The notes under the pieces are model-generated. The model worked only from the letters and a program-made list of their open reading frames with translations, was not told where the DNA came from and did not search any database. Below are positions 1 through 5,387 of a stretch of DNA of 8,760 nucleotides, piece after piece; the first letter of the stretch is position 1, and every line of letters starts with the position of its first letter. This DNA comes from Pseudazoarcus pumilus_A (GTDB taxonomy: Bacteria; Pseudomonadota; Gammaproteobacteria; Burkholderiales; Rhodocyclaceae), in the NCBI GenBank assembly GCA_033837965.1, contig JAJLLM010000056.1, positions 1 through 8,760 of the forward strand. The letters run 5' to 3'. Made by a program: the position numbers and the translations under genes.

Positions 1-441
1 TTCGGGCCGATGGGGGTGGTGTGCGACGGACTGGCGCTGCGGGAGCTGGTCTTTCTGCCCCCGGAAACGCGCGAACGCGCCCCCGTCAATCCGCTCGCCG
101 CACAGGCCGTTGCCGCACTGCAGGCCTGGATCGCCGACCCCGACCGGCCTCACGGACTGCCGCTGCTACTGCAGGGCACGCAGTTCCAGCGCCGCGTATG
201 GGCGGCCATTGCAGCCATCCCCTGCGGCCGGACACGTCGCTATGGCGAGCTCGCGCGGGAACTCGGCAGCGCAGCGCGCGCGGTCGGCGGCGCCTGCGGC
301 GCCAACCCGTTTCCGCTCATCGTGCCCTGCCACCGCGTCGTCTCCAGCCAGGGGCTGGGCGGCTTTGCGGGTAACACCGATGGTCATCTGATGCAGGTCA
401 AGCAATGGCTGCTCAGCCACGAAGCCCGGCTGAGCCGATGA
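1..441 (+). CDS. ogt: Methylated-DNA--protein-cysteine S-methyltransferase (O6-alkylguanine-DNA alkyltransferase), 5' end outside window
   Basis: Suicide DNA-repair protein that moves the alkyl group from O6-alkylguanine (or O4-alkylthymine) onto its own cysteine. The frame is open from base 1, and the first residues (FGPMGVV) match the 'plG.l' strand that lies near but not at the family's N-terminus. I therefore treat the gene as cut by the window edge rather than starting at the ATG at base 10. Visible marks, numbered from base 1, are the FQ..VW..I..IP.G.T.RYGELA block of the DNA-binding domain, the RAVG helix carrying the arginine finger, the Asn hinge before PFPLIVPCHRVV, and the acceptor cysteine at residue 110 (codon 328-330). 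It ends in a WLLSHE helix. The usual 'GGYAGG..KK.LL' tail is replaced by GGFAGNTDGHLMQVKQWLL, a divergence I believe also occurs in related betaproteobacteria. The stop overlaps the xerD start by 4 bp (ATGA), suggesting translational coupling. Whether it is Ogt- or Ada-C-type cannot be settled. Confidence 0.93.
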   Translation, partial: FGPMGVVCDGLALRELVFLPPETRERAPVNPLAAQAVAALQAWIADPDRPHGLPLLLQGTQFQRRVWAAIAAIPCGRTRRYGELARELGSAARAVGGACGANPFPLIVPCHRVVSSQGLGGFAGNTDGHLMQVKQWLLSHEARLSR

Positions 442-1352
442 GCGACGCACCTCAGCTGGCAGCGGAAACCATTGCCACGCTGGATGCCTTCGGCGATTTC
501 CTGTGGCTGGAACACGGCCTCGCGCGCAATACCATCACGGGCTACCGCAGCGATCTGGAGCAGTTCGCACGCTGGCTCGCGCAACGCGGCGGCCGCCCTG
601 AACAGGCCGCCGACGCCGATCTCGCGGCCTACCTGGCGGAGTTCAGCCAGCGCGCCCGCCCCGCCAGCCAGCGCCGCCTGCTCTCGGCCTGGCGACGCTT
701 TTACCGGCACCTGGCTGAGCGCGGGCAGATCACGCGCGACCCGACCACGCTGATCGACCCACCACTGCCCTCGACCCGCTTTCCGAAATCACTCACCGAG
801 GCGGAAGTGGAGCGCCTGCTCGACGCGCCGGACACCGACACGCCACAGGGCCTGCGTGATCGCTGCATGCTGGAGGTGCTCTACGCCACCGGCCTGCGCG
901 TATCGGAACTGGTGGAATTGAAACCCTTTTCGGTGGCGCTGCGCGAAGGGCTGGTGAAGGTCATCGGCAAGGGCGACAAGGAACGTCTGGTGCCGCTCGG
1001 CGAAACCGCCATCGACTGGCTGGAACGCTATCTGCGCGAGGGGCGTCCGGCCATTCTGAAGGGCCGTCACAGCGATCACATATTTGTTACCCGACTCGGC
1101 GCCGGAATGACACGCCAGATGTTCTGGCGCATCATCAAACAGCACGCCGCCAGCGCCGGCATTGCAGCGCAACGGCTTTCACCGCACACCCTGCGCCATG
1201 CCTTTGCCACCCACCTGATCAATCACGGCGCGGACCTGCGGGTGGTCCAGATGCTGCTCGGCCATGCCGACATCTCGACCACGCAGATCTATACCCACGT
1301 GGCGCGCGAACGCCTGAAATCATTGCATGCCCTGCACCATCCGCGGGCATGA
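438..1352 (+). CDS. xerD: Site-specific tyrosine recombinase XerD
   Basis: With XerC it resolves chromosome dimers at dif under FtsK control. The product has 304 residues (E. coli XerD has 298). The N-terminal SAM-like core-binding domain covers about residues 10-100 and the catalytic domain about 115-300. All catalytic residues are present: R154 (TGLRVSEL), K178 (GKGDKE), H250 and R253 (SPHTLRHAFATHL), H276 (LLGHADISTT) and the nucleophile Y285 (QIYTHV). Each sits exactly six positions beyond the E. coli XerD numbering as I recall it, so the enzyme looks intact. I chose the ATG at 438 over the in-frame ATG at 405. It gives the family length, forms an ATGA overlap with the upstream alkyltransferase, and the extra 11 residues from 405 would simply lie in that gene. 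No clear Shine-Dalgarno precedes 438, which fits coupled translation. Sequence favours XerD over XerC through the LSPHTLRHAFATHL and YTHVARERL context. Phage or integron integrase is unlikely given the core-gene setting. Confidence 0.95.
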   Translation: MSDAPQLAAETIATLDAFGDFLWLEHGLARNTITGYRSDLEQFARWLAQRGGRPEQAADADLAAYLAEFSQRARPASQRRLLSAWRRFYRHLAERGQITRDPTTLIDPPLPSTRFPKSLTEAEVERLLDAPDTDTPQGLRDRCMLEVLYATGLRVSELVELKPFSVALREGLVKVIGKGDKERLVPLGETAIDWLERYLREGRPAILKGRHSDHIFVTRLGAGMTRQMFWRIIKQHAASAGIAAQRLSPHTLRHAFATHLINHGADLRVVQMLLGHADISTTQIYTHVARERLKSLHALHHPRA

Positions 1353-1377
1353 CTCATTTGCCTCCATTCATTCCGAC

Positions 1378-1875
1378 ATGAGCAAGAAAGACACCCACGC
1401 CCCGGAAACACCGGCCACCCGATTCCTGCGCCAGCACCGCATCGCGCATTCGACACACCTGTACGAATATGAAGAACACGGCGGCACGGCCGTGTCCGCA
1501 CGCGAATTGAATGTGGCTGAACATGCAGTGGTGAAAACCCTCATCATGCAGGACGAGAATGCCCAGCCACTGATCGTGTTGATGCACGGCGACATGCAGG
1601 TCTCAACCAAGGAACTCGCCCGCCAGAGCGGCCGCAAGCGCATCGAAATCTGTCCGCCAGCCGTGGCCAACCGCCATTCCGGCTATCTGGTCGGTGGCAC
1701 CTCTCCCTTTGCCACCAAGCGTGCGATGCCGGTCTTCATGGAGCGCAGCATTCTCGACCTGCCCCTCATCTACATCAATGGCGGCCGCCGCGGTTTTCTC
1801 GTCGCCATTCACCCTCATGACGTGCTGAATGCATTGAAACCGGAACTCGTCAGCGTCGGCCAGAAAAATGAATAA
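1378..1875 (+). CDS. ybaK: Cys-tRNA(Pro)/Cys-tRNA(Cys) deacylase, YbaK/EbsC family
   Basis: Trans-editing enzyme that hydrolyses Cys-tRNA(Pro) mischarged by prolyl-tRNA synthetase. The product has 165 residues, near the family length of about 160. Features seen: an N-terminal ATRFL...I.(H)..Y.Y helix-strand; K53 in the AEHAVVKTLIM segment, the position of the key lysine (K46 in the H. influenzae protein); a GDMQVSTKELAR strand-helix; and the glycine-rich GGTSPFATKR loop followed by PVFMERSIL and YINGGRRGFLV, which are typical of this subgroup. I chose the ATG at 1378 because an earlier in-frame ATG at 1327 would overlap the xerD end by 26 bp and add 17 residues without family similarity. No good Shine-Dalgarno is visible before either. 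It follows xerD by 25 bp on the same strand, so it probably shares its transcript. ProX-type free-standing editing proteins (Ala-tRNA(Pro)) are the nearest alternative, but the motifs favour YbaK. Confidence 0.9.
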   Translation: MSKKDTHAPETPATRFLRQHRIAHSTHLYEYEEHGGTAVSARELNVAEHAVVKTLIMQDENAQPLIVLMHGDMQVSTKELARQSGRKRIEICPPAVANRHSGYLVGGTSPFATKRAMPVFMERSILDLPLIYINGGRRGFLVAIHPHDVLNALKPELVSVGQKNE

Positions 1876-1878
1876 GCT

Positions 1879-1906
1879 TTGAATTTCAATTCACTGGTGG
1901 CAGAAT
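1879..1906 (+). promoter_or_regulatory. Candidate sigma-70 promoter for the H-NS-family gene
   Basis: In the AT-richer gap after ybaK, TTGAAT (1879-1884) and CAGAAT (1901-1906) are separated by 16 bp. Each hexamer matches consensus at 4 of 6 positions. Transcription would start near 1913, about 58 bases before the H-NS start. The match is moderate and rests on pattern only. Confidence 0.4.
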
Positions 1907-1970
1907 CGCATTGCAACAATCCGCATTGGCGGATTTCTTCGTTTTACGCATTCACCTAAAAGGATGAGCC

Positions 1971-2333
1971 ATGAATCTGTCGTCGATGACCCTGCCGGAG
2001 CTGAACAAACTCCAGACTCAGGTTGCAAAGGAAATCGCCAAACGCAACGACTCGGCCAAACGTGAGTTGCTGAAGGAGATCAAGAAACTTGCCGACCAGA
2101 AAGGCGTGGCGCTGGGCGACATCATGAAGGAAGCCGGTGCGGCTCCCGCACGCAAGCGCGGCCCGGCCAAGAAGAAAGCCGGCGCGGCGAAGAAGGCAGG
2201 CGGCAAGCTGCCGCTGAAGTATCGCAATCCGGCCAATCCCGACCAGGGCTGGAGCGGTCATGGCCGCCGCCCCCAGTGGGTGCTGGACTGGCTCGCTGCC
2301 GGCAAGCCGCTCGACGCTCTGGCCAAAGGCTGA
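1971..2333 (+). CDS. H-NS family nucleoid-associated DNA-binding protein with Lys/Ala-rich linker
   Basis: Small (120 residues) nucleoid protein expected to bind AT-rich, curved DNA and silence genes. Three parts are visible. Residues 1-55 are a helical, charged oligomerisation region (LPELNKLQTQVAKEIAKR and onward). Residues 57-79 are a linker very rich in Ala, Lys and Arg (ARKRGPAKKKAGAAKKAGGK) that resembles histone H1 tails. Residues 84-104 are the H-NS DNA-binding core, with YRNPANPDQGWSGHGRRPQWV carrying the W-S-G-x-G-R-x-P-x-W signature whose 'GHGR' loop sits in the minor groove. The start is well supported: AAAAGGA at 1958-1964 lies 6 bases before the ATG. The gene stands alone, with its own AT-rich upstream region and a strong terminator after it. 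The Lys-rich linker is known from betaproteobacterial H-NS relatives of the BpH3 type. The targets cannot be told from this sequence. Confidence 0.92.
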   Translation: MNLSSMTLPELNKLQTQVAKEIAKRNDSAKRELLKEIKKLADQKGVALGDIMKEAGAAPARKRGPAKKKAGAAKKAGGKLPLKYRNPANPDQGWSGHGRRPQWVLDWLAAGKPLDALAKG

Positions 2334-2346
2334 TCAGCGCACAAGC

Positions 2347-2388
2347 AAAAGAGGCCATTCCCGTTTCAACGGGAATGGCCTCTTTTTT
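2347..2388. terminator. Bidirectional intrinsic terminator between the H-NS gene and folB
   Basis: Perfect 13-bp stem: bases 2351-2363 pair with 2370-2382 around a 6-base loop (TTTCAA). AAAA (2347-2350) stands before it and TTTTTT (2383-2388) follows, so the A/T tracts extend the pairing. On the plus strand it ends the H-NS transcript 13 bases after its stop. Read from the other strand, the A tract becomes a short U tract that can end folB, whose stop lies 15 bases away. The U tract is better on the plus strand. Confidence 0.9.
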
Positions 2389-2402
2389 CATTCATCGGAA
2401 TT

Positions 2403-2771
2403 TCATTCCGGCAGGGAGTTGCCTCCGCGGCCACGCTGGATGAACACACCGACGCGACGTACATCTTTCATCACGCCGATCTTCGCGATACGCAGTTTCA
2501 CCCAGGGCGCACCGAATTCGTCAAACAAGAGTTTCACGACGAATTCACCCAGCGTCTCGATCAGGTTGAAATGGCGTTGCTGCAACTCCACGCGTATGCG
2601 CGCAACCACTTCGGCGTAATCGATGGTGTCGCTGATATCGTCGTGCTCGGCCGCCGCATCGGGCACACCAAAAGTCAGATTGAGTTCGAGCATCTGCGGC
2701 GCGGCCTTCTCGCGCGGATAGATACCCACCCACGCCTGCACCCGCAGTTCCTCGATGAAAATGAAGTCCAT
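2403..2771 (-). CDS. folB: Dihydroneopterin aldolase
   Basis: Folate pathway enzyme that cleaves 7,8-dihydroneopterin to 6-hydroxymethyl-7,8-dihydropterin and glycolaldehyde, working as a cytosolic octamer. The product has 122 residues, the usual length. Family marks are the N-terminal FIEELRVQAWVGIYPREK (E21 at the conserved Glu), a central DTIDYAEVVARI segment (Y52), NLIETLGE with E72 of the pterin-binding site, and K97 in WVKLRIAKIG, the position of the catalytic lysine. The family's common 'KPGA' at this place is KIGV here, so the proline after the lysine is lost, as I believe happens in other betaproteobacterial copies. GGAAAAGAG lies just before the ATG on the minus strand. It is divergent from plsY with 71 bp between starts and convergent with the H-NS gene across a shared terminator. 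A FolX-type epimerase is less likely given the active-site set. Confidence 0.93.
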   Translation of the reverse strand: MDFIFIEELRVQAWVGIYPREKAAPQMLELNLTFGVPDAAAEHDDISDTIDYAEVVARIRVELQQRHFNLIETLGEFVVKLLFDEFGAPWVKLRIAKIGVMKDVRRVGVFIQRGRGGNSLPE

Positions 2772-2797
2772 GCTCTTTTCCGATTAAAATCGCACCG

Positions 2798-2803
2798 ATT
2801 CTA
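2798..2803 (-). promoter_or_regulatory. Possible -10 element for folB
   Basis: On the minus strand these bases read TAGAAT (5 of 6 to consensus). A start near base 2791 would give a leader of about 20 bases with the GGAAAAGAG ribosome site. No convincing -35 hexamer is seen at 16-18 bp, so this is a weak call. Confidence 0.3.
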
Positions 2804-2842
2804 GCCCGGAATGCGATACCTCACTGCCCGCAAGCCCCAGAC

Positions 2843-3439
2843 ATGACCCTGCCCGTTCTTCTCGTCGTAGCCTATCTGATCGGCTCCATCCCGTTTGCCG
2901 TCGTCTCGTCACGCCTGTTCGGCCTGGCGGACCCGCGCAGCTACGGCTCCGGCAACCCGGGCGCGACCAATGTGCTGCGCAGCGGCAACAAGGCCGCCGC
3001 CATCGTGACCCTGCTGGGCGACTGTCTCAAGGGCTGGGTGGTGGTCTGGGCGGCGAGTCGCCTCGGCTTTGACGCCGGCGCCGCGGCGCTGGCCGGCCTC
3101 GCCGCTTTCCTCGGCCATGTGTTCAGCGTCTTCCTGCGCTTCAAGGGCGGCAAGGGGGTGGCCACGGCACTGGGCGTACTCGCCGGCATCAGTCCAGTGC
3201 TGGCCGGCGTGGCCCTGCTGGTATGGATCGCGGTTGCAGCCACCACGCGCTATTCCTCGGCCGCAGCGCTGGCCGCAGCGGCATCGGCGCCGCTAACCGG
3301 TTTCCTGCTGATGGGCGATGCGCTGGCGATCGGTGTGCTGATGGCCATGACGGCCACCCTGGTCTGGCGCCATGCCGAAAACATCCGCCGCCTGAAGAAC
3401 GGTACCGAATCGCGGATCGGCAGCAAGAAACAGGCTTAG
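2843..3439 (+). CDS. plsY: Glycerol-3-phosphate acyltransferase (acyl-phosphate dependent), PlsY
   Basis: Inner-membrane enzyme that acylates sn-glycerol 3-phosphate at position 1 using acyl-phosphate from PlsX, the first step of phospholipid synthesis. The product has 198 residues and is strongly hydrophobic, with about five membrane segments (roughly residues 1-22, 50-75, 80-95, 108-130 and 135-172). The three conserved cytoplasmic motifs are visible: SYGSGNPGATN at residues 33-43; FKGGKGVAT near residue 100; and the C-terminal HAENIRRLKNGTE. A short basic tail ends the protein. The ATG at 2843 begins directly before the first hydrophobic segment (LPVLLVVAYLIGSIPF) and gives the family N-terminus, although no clear Shine-Dalgarno precedes it. 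It is divergent from folB, and its TAG stop interlocks with the TAA stop of convergent tsaD. The E. coli orthologue (ygiH) is likewise found close to folB, tsaD and rpsU, which supports the call. Confidence 0.95.
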   Translation: MTLPVLLVVAYLIGSIPFAVVSSRLFGLADPRSYGSGNPGATNVLRSGNKAAAIVTLLGDCLKGWVVVWAASRLGFDAGAAALAGLAAFLGHVFSVFLRFKGGKGVATALGVLAGISPVLAGVALLVWIAVAATTRYSSAAALAAAASAPLTGFLLMGDALAIGVLMAMTATLVWRHAENIRRLKNGTESRIGSKKQA

Positions 3440-4461
3440 GCCGCCGGCCGCTGCAACTCCCACAACGGCCAGCGCGGGCGAACCCCCACCGCCACACCCG
3501 ACGCCGGACGCTGACCGGCAGACAGTCTGAGCGCACCGGCGAAGGCAATCATCGCGCCGTTGTCGGTGCACAAGGCCTGCTCCGGGTAATACACACGCCA
3601 GCCTCGTCTGCGCGCCGCCTCCGACAGCACGGCGCGGAGCTTGTGGTTCGCACCCACTCCGCCGGCCACCACCAAGCGGCCAACACCGCTTTGCTGCAGG
3701 GCGCTGAGCGCTTTCGCGCACAGCACATCCACCACCGCATCCTGGAAATCCGCCGCCAGATCGGCCGCATCCTCCGGATTCCAGTGAGCCCCCTTGACGA
3801 CGTTGAGCACGGCCGTCTTCAGCCCCGAGAAACTGAAATCCAGATCGCCCGAGCGCAGCATCGGACGCGGCAAGGCAAAGCGCCCCGGCGTGCCTCGCCC
3901 GGCCAGTGCCGCGAGCTGAGGACCGCCGGGATAACCCAGCCCCATCAGCTTGGCGGTCTTGTCGAAGGCCTCACCGGCCGCATCGTCAAGCGTCTCGCCC
4001 AGCAGGACGTACTCGCCGACGCCGGTGACGCGCATCAGTTGCGTGTGCCCGCCCGACACCAGCAAGGCGACGAAGGGAAACTCCGGGGGATCGGACGACA
4101 GCAGCGGCGACAGCAGATGCCCTTCAAGGTGGTGAATGGGCAAGGCCGGGATCCCCAGCGACATTGCGTAGGACTGCGCGAAACTCGCCCCGACCAGCAA
4201 GGCGCCCGCCAGGCCCGGCCCGGCGGTGTACGCCACGGCATCAAGGTCACCGGGCCGGCAGCCTGCCTCGGCAAGCGCCTGCCGCACAAGCACGGGCAGC
4301 AGGCGGATGTGGTCGCGCGAGGCAAGTTCCGGCACAACGCCACCGTAGGCCGCATGCAGGTCGACCTGGCTGTGCACCAGGTGCGCACGCAGCCCGGCGG
4401 CCGTGTCGTACACCGCCACGCCGGTTTCATCGCAGGAGCTTTCGATGCCGAGAACGTTCAT
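3436..4461 (-). CDS. tsaD: tRNA N6-adenosine threonylcarbamoyltransferase TsaD
   Basis: Catalytic subunit that transfers the threonylcarbamoyl group from TC-AMP (made by TsaC/TsaC2) to A37 of ANN-decoding tRNAs, with TsaB and TsaE. The product has 341 residues (E. coli TsaD 337), of the ASKHA fold. Seen in order: LGIESSCDETGVA at the N-terminus (phosphate loop); ELASRDH at 45-51; AGPGLAGALLVG at 80-91; the metal ligands H111 and H115 in HHLEGH; SGGHTQL; LDFSFSGLKTA; AGGVGANHKLR; and D300 in CTDNGAMIA. The positions of H111, H115 and D300 equal the E. coli numbering, so the enzyme looks complete. The gene is divergent from rpsU (149 bp between starts) and convergent with plsY, sharing 4 bp at the stops. 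No clear Shine-Dalgarno is seen. A possible weak -10 (TAGACT on the minus strand, 4492-4497) lies upstream without a good -35. The old 'O-sialoglycoprotein endopeptidase' label (gcp) should not be used. Confidence 0.97.
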   Translation of the reverse strand: MNVLGIESSCDETGVAVYDTAAGLRAHLVHSQVDLHAAYGGVVPELASRDHIRLLPVLVRQALAEAGCRPGDLDAVAYTAGPGLAGALLVGASFAQSYAMSLGIPALPIHHLEGHLLSPLLSSDPPEFPFVALLVSGGHTQLMRVTGVGEYVLLGETLDDAAGEAFDKTAKLMGLGYPGGPQLAALAGRGTPGRFALPRPMLRSGDLDFSFSGLKTAVLNVVKGAHWNPEDAADLAADFQDAVVDVLCAKALSALQQSGVGRLVVAGGVGANHKLRAVLSEAARRRGWRVYYPEQALCTDNGAMIAFAGALRLSAGQRPASGVAVGVRPRWPLWELQRPAA

Positions 4462-4540
4462 GGGAATCAGGCTGTTGGCGAAAAGGTCGGCAGTCTAGCG
4501 CGGAAGACGCCCCCGCTCCACCGCACCGACGTCGACACCC

Positions 4541-4570
4541 TTGCGCTCCGCCCTTTTACACCGTTATACT
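4541..4570 (+). promoter_or_regulatory. Sigma-70 type promoter of the rpsU-yqeY-dnaG operon
   Basis: TTGCGC (4541-4546) and TATACT (4565-4570) are separated by 18 bp. The -10 matches 5 of 6 and the -35 matches 3 of 6. The predicted start near 4577 leaves a leader of about 34 bases before rpsU, which contains AAGGA. This is the only good promoter-like pair in the 149-bp tsaD/rpsU gap on this strand. Confidence 0.6.
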
Positions 4571-4610
4571 TCGCGCCTTTCTGCACCAGACACAACAAGG
4601 ACGTCCGTTC

Positions 4611-4823
4611 ATGCCGGGTATTCGCGTCAAGGAAAACGAGCCGTTTGAAGTCGCCATCCGTCGCTTCAAGCGCACCATCGAAAAGACCGGTTTGCTGACC
4701 GAGCTGCGTTCGCGCGAGTTCTACGAGAAGCCGACCGCCGAGCGCAAGCGCAAGCTTGCCGCCGCGGTGAAGCGCAATCACAAGCGCCTGCGCAGCCAGA
4801 TGCTGCCGCCGAAACTGTACTGA
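4611..4823 (+). CDS. rpsU: 30S ribosomal protein S21
   Basis: Small basic protein of the 30S subunit, placed near the anti-Shine-Dalgarno region of 16S rRNA and needed for initiation on natural mRNAs. The product has 70 residues, the family length. It begins MPGIRVKENEPFEVAIRRFKR and continues with the ...IEKTGLLTELRSREFYEKPTAERKRK... pattern and a Lys/Arg-rich C-terminal helix ending LPPKLY. The start is supported by AAGGA at 4597-4601 (9 bases ahead) and by the family N-terminus; the same frame is open far upstream, but that part is antisense to tsaD and not coding. It is the first gene of the macromolecular-synthesis operon, preceded by a sigma-70 promoter and followed after 25 bases by an intrinsic terminator, which should raise S21 output over the downstream genes. 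Confidence 0.97.
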   Translation: MPGIRVKENEPFEVAIRRFKRTIEKTGLLTELRSREFYEKPTAERKRKLAAAVKRNHKRLRSQMLPPKLY

Positions 4824-4848
4824 TCGAAGCTTCCTCTCGAACAGACAC

Positions 4849-4891
4849 CCACGCCGGGGCGGCCGACAGGTCGCGCCGGCGTGGCTTTTTT
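4849..4891 (+). terminator. Intrinsic terminator between rpsU and yqeY (partial read-through expected)
   Basis: Bases 4849-4857 (CCACGCCGG) pair perfectly with 4876-4884 (CCGGCGTGG). The GC-rich apical part (4858-4875) can add the short stem 4859-4861 with 4872-4874. C4885 and six Ts (4886-4891) follow directly. No promoter is obvious before yqeY, so the downstream genes probably depend on read-through, as described for the terminator between rpsU and dnaG in E. coli. The extent of read-through is inference. Confidence 0.85.
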
Positions 4892-4916
4892 CGTTCAGGC
4901 TCACGGAGTTTCAGCC

Positions 4917-5363
4917 ATGTCGCTCAAGACACGCGTACAGGATGACATGAAGGCTGCCATGCGCGCCCGCGAGACGGCGCGCCTGTCTGCCATCCGCCTG
5001 CTGATCGCCGCCATCAAGCAGCGCGAAGTGGACGAGCGCATCGAACTGGGCGACGCCGAGGTCATGGCCGTCATCGAAAAACTCGTGAAGCAGCGCCGCG
5101 ATGCGGCCGAGCAGTACGACAAGGCCGGCCGCGAAGAGCTGGCCGCTGCCGAGCGCTTCGAGATCGCAGTGCTGTCCGCCTATCTCCCCGCTGCGCTGAG
5201 CGACGGTGAACTGACGGCCGCCATCGCGGCGGCCATCACCGACAGCGGCGCAAGCGGCCCGGGTGACATGGGCAAGGTCATGGGCCCGCTGAAGTCGCAG
5301 CTCGCGGGCCGCGCCGACATGACCGAAGTCTCGCGCCGCGTGCGCGCGCAACTGGCCGGCTGA
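4917..5363 (+). CDS. yqeY: GatB/YqeY domain protein
   Basis: 148-residue soluble protein of the YqeY family. It resembles the C-terminal tRNA-binding tail domain of GatB, the amidotransferase subunit that turns Glu-tRNA(Gln) into Gln-tRNA(Gln). The role of the free-standing form is not established; a link with tRNA handling is inference from the domain. Seen here: MSLKTRVQDDMKAAMRARE with LSAIRLLIAAIKQREVDER (helical bundle of the first half, about residues 1-90), an AERFEIAVLSAYLP motif, and a C-terminal small domain with GPGDMGKVMGPLKSQLAGRADM, which is strongly conserved in the family. I chose the ATG at 4917 because GGAG (4905-4908) lies 8 bases ahead and the protein then has family length. 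A GTG at 4881 in the same frame lies inside the terminator and was not used. It sits between rpsU and dnaG, a common arrangement in beta- and some other proteobacteria. Confidence 0.93.
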   Translation: MSLKTRVQDDMKAAMRARETARLSAIRLLIAAIKQREVDERIELGDAEVMAVIEKLVKQRRDAAEQYDKAGREELAAAERFEIAVLSAYLPAALSDGELTAAIAAAITDSGASGPGDMGKVMGPLKSQLAGRADMTEVSRRVRAQLAG

Positions 5364-5387
5364 CGCCGTCCGGCGCACGCGCGCAGC

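Noticed and set aside
4164..4610. Upstream extension of the S21 frame
   Set aside because: The frame is open only because it runs antisense through tsaD. S21 starts at 4611 with a Shine-Dalgarno and the exact family N-terminus.
3223..4698. Plus-strand open frame of 491 codons across tsaD
   Set aside because: It lies antisense to the complete, motif-rich tsaD gene. Its product is a low-complexity Arg/Gln/His-rich string without family features, as expected for the opposite strand of GC-rich coding DNA.
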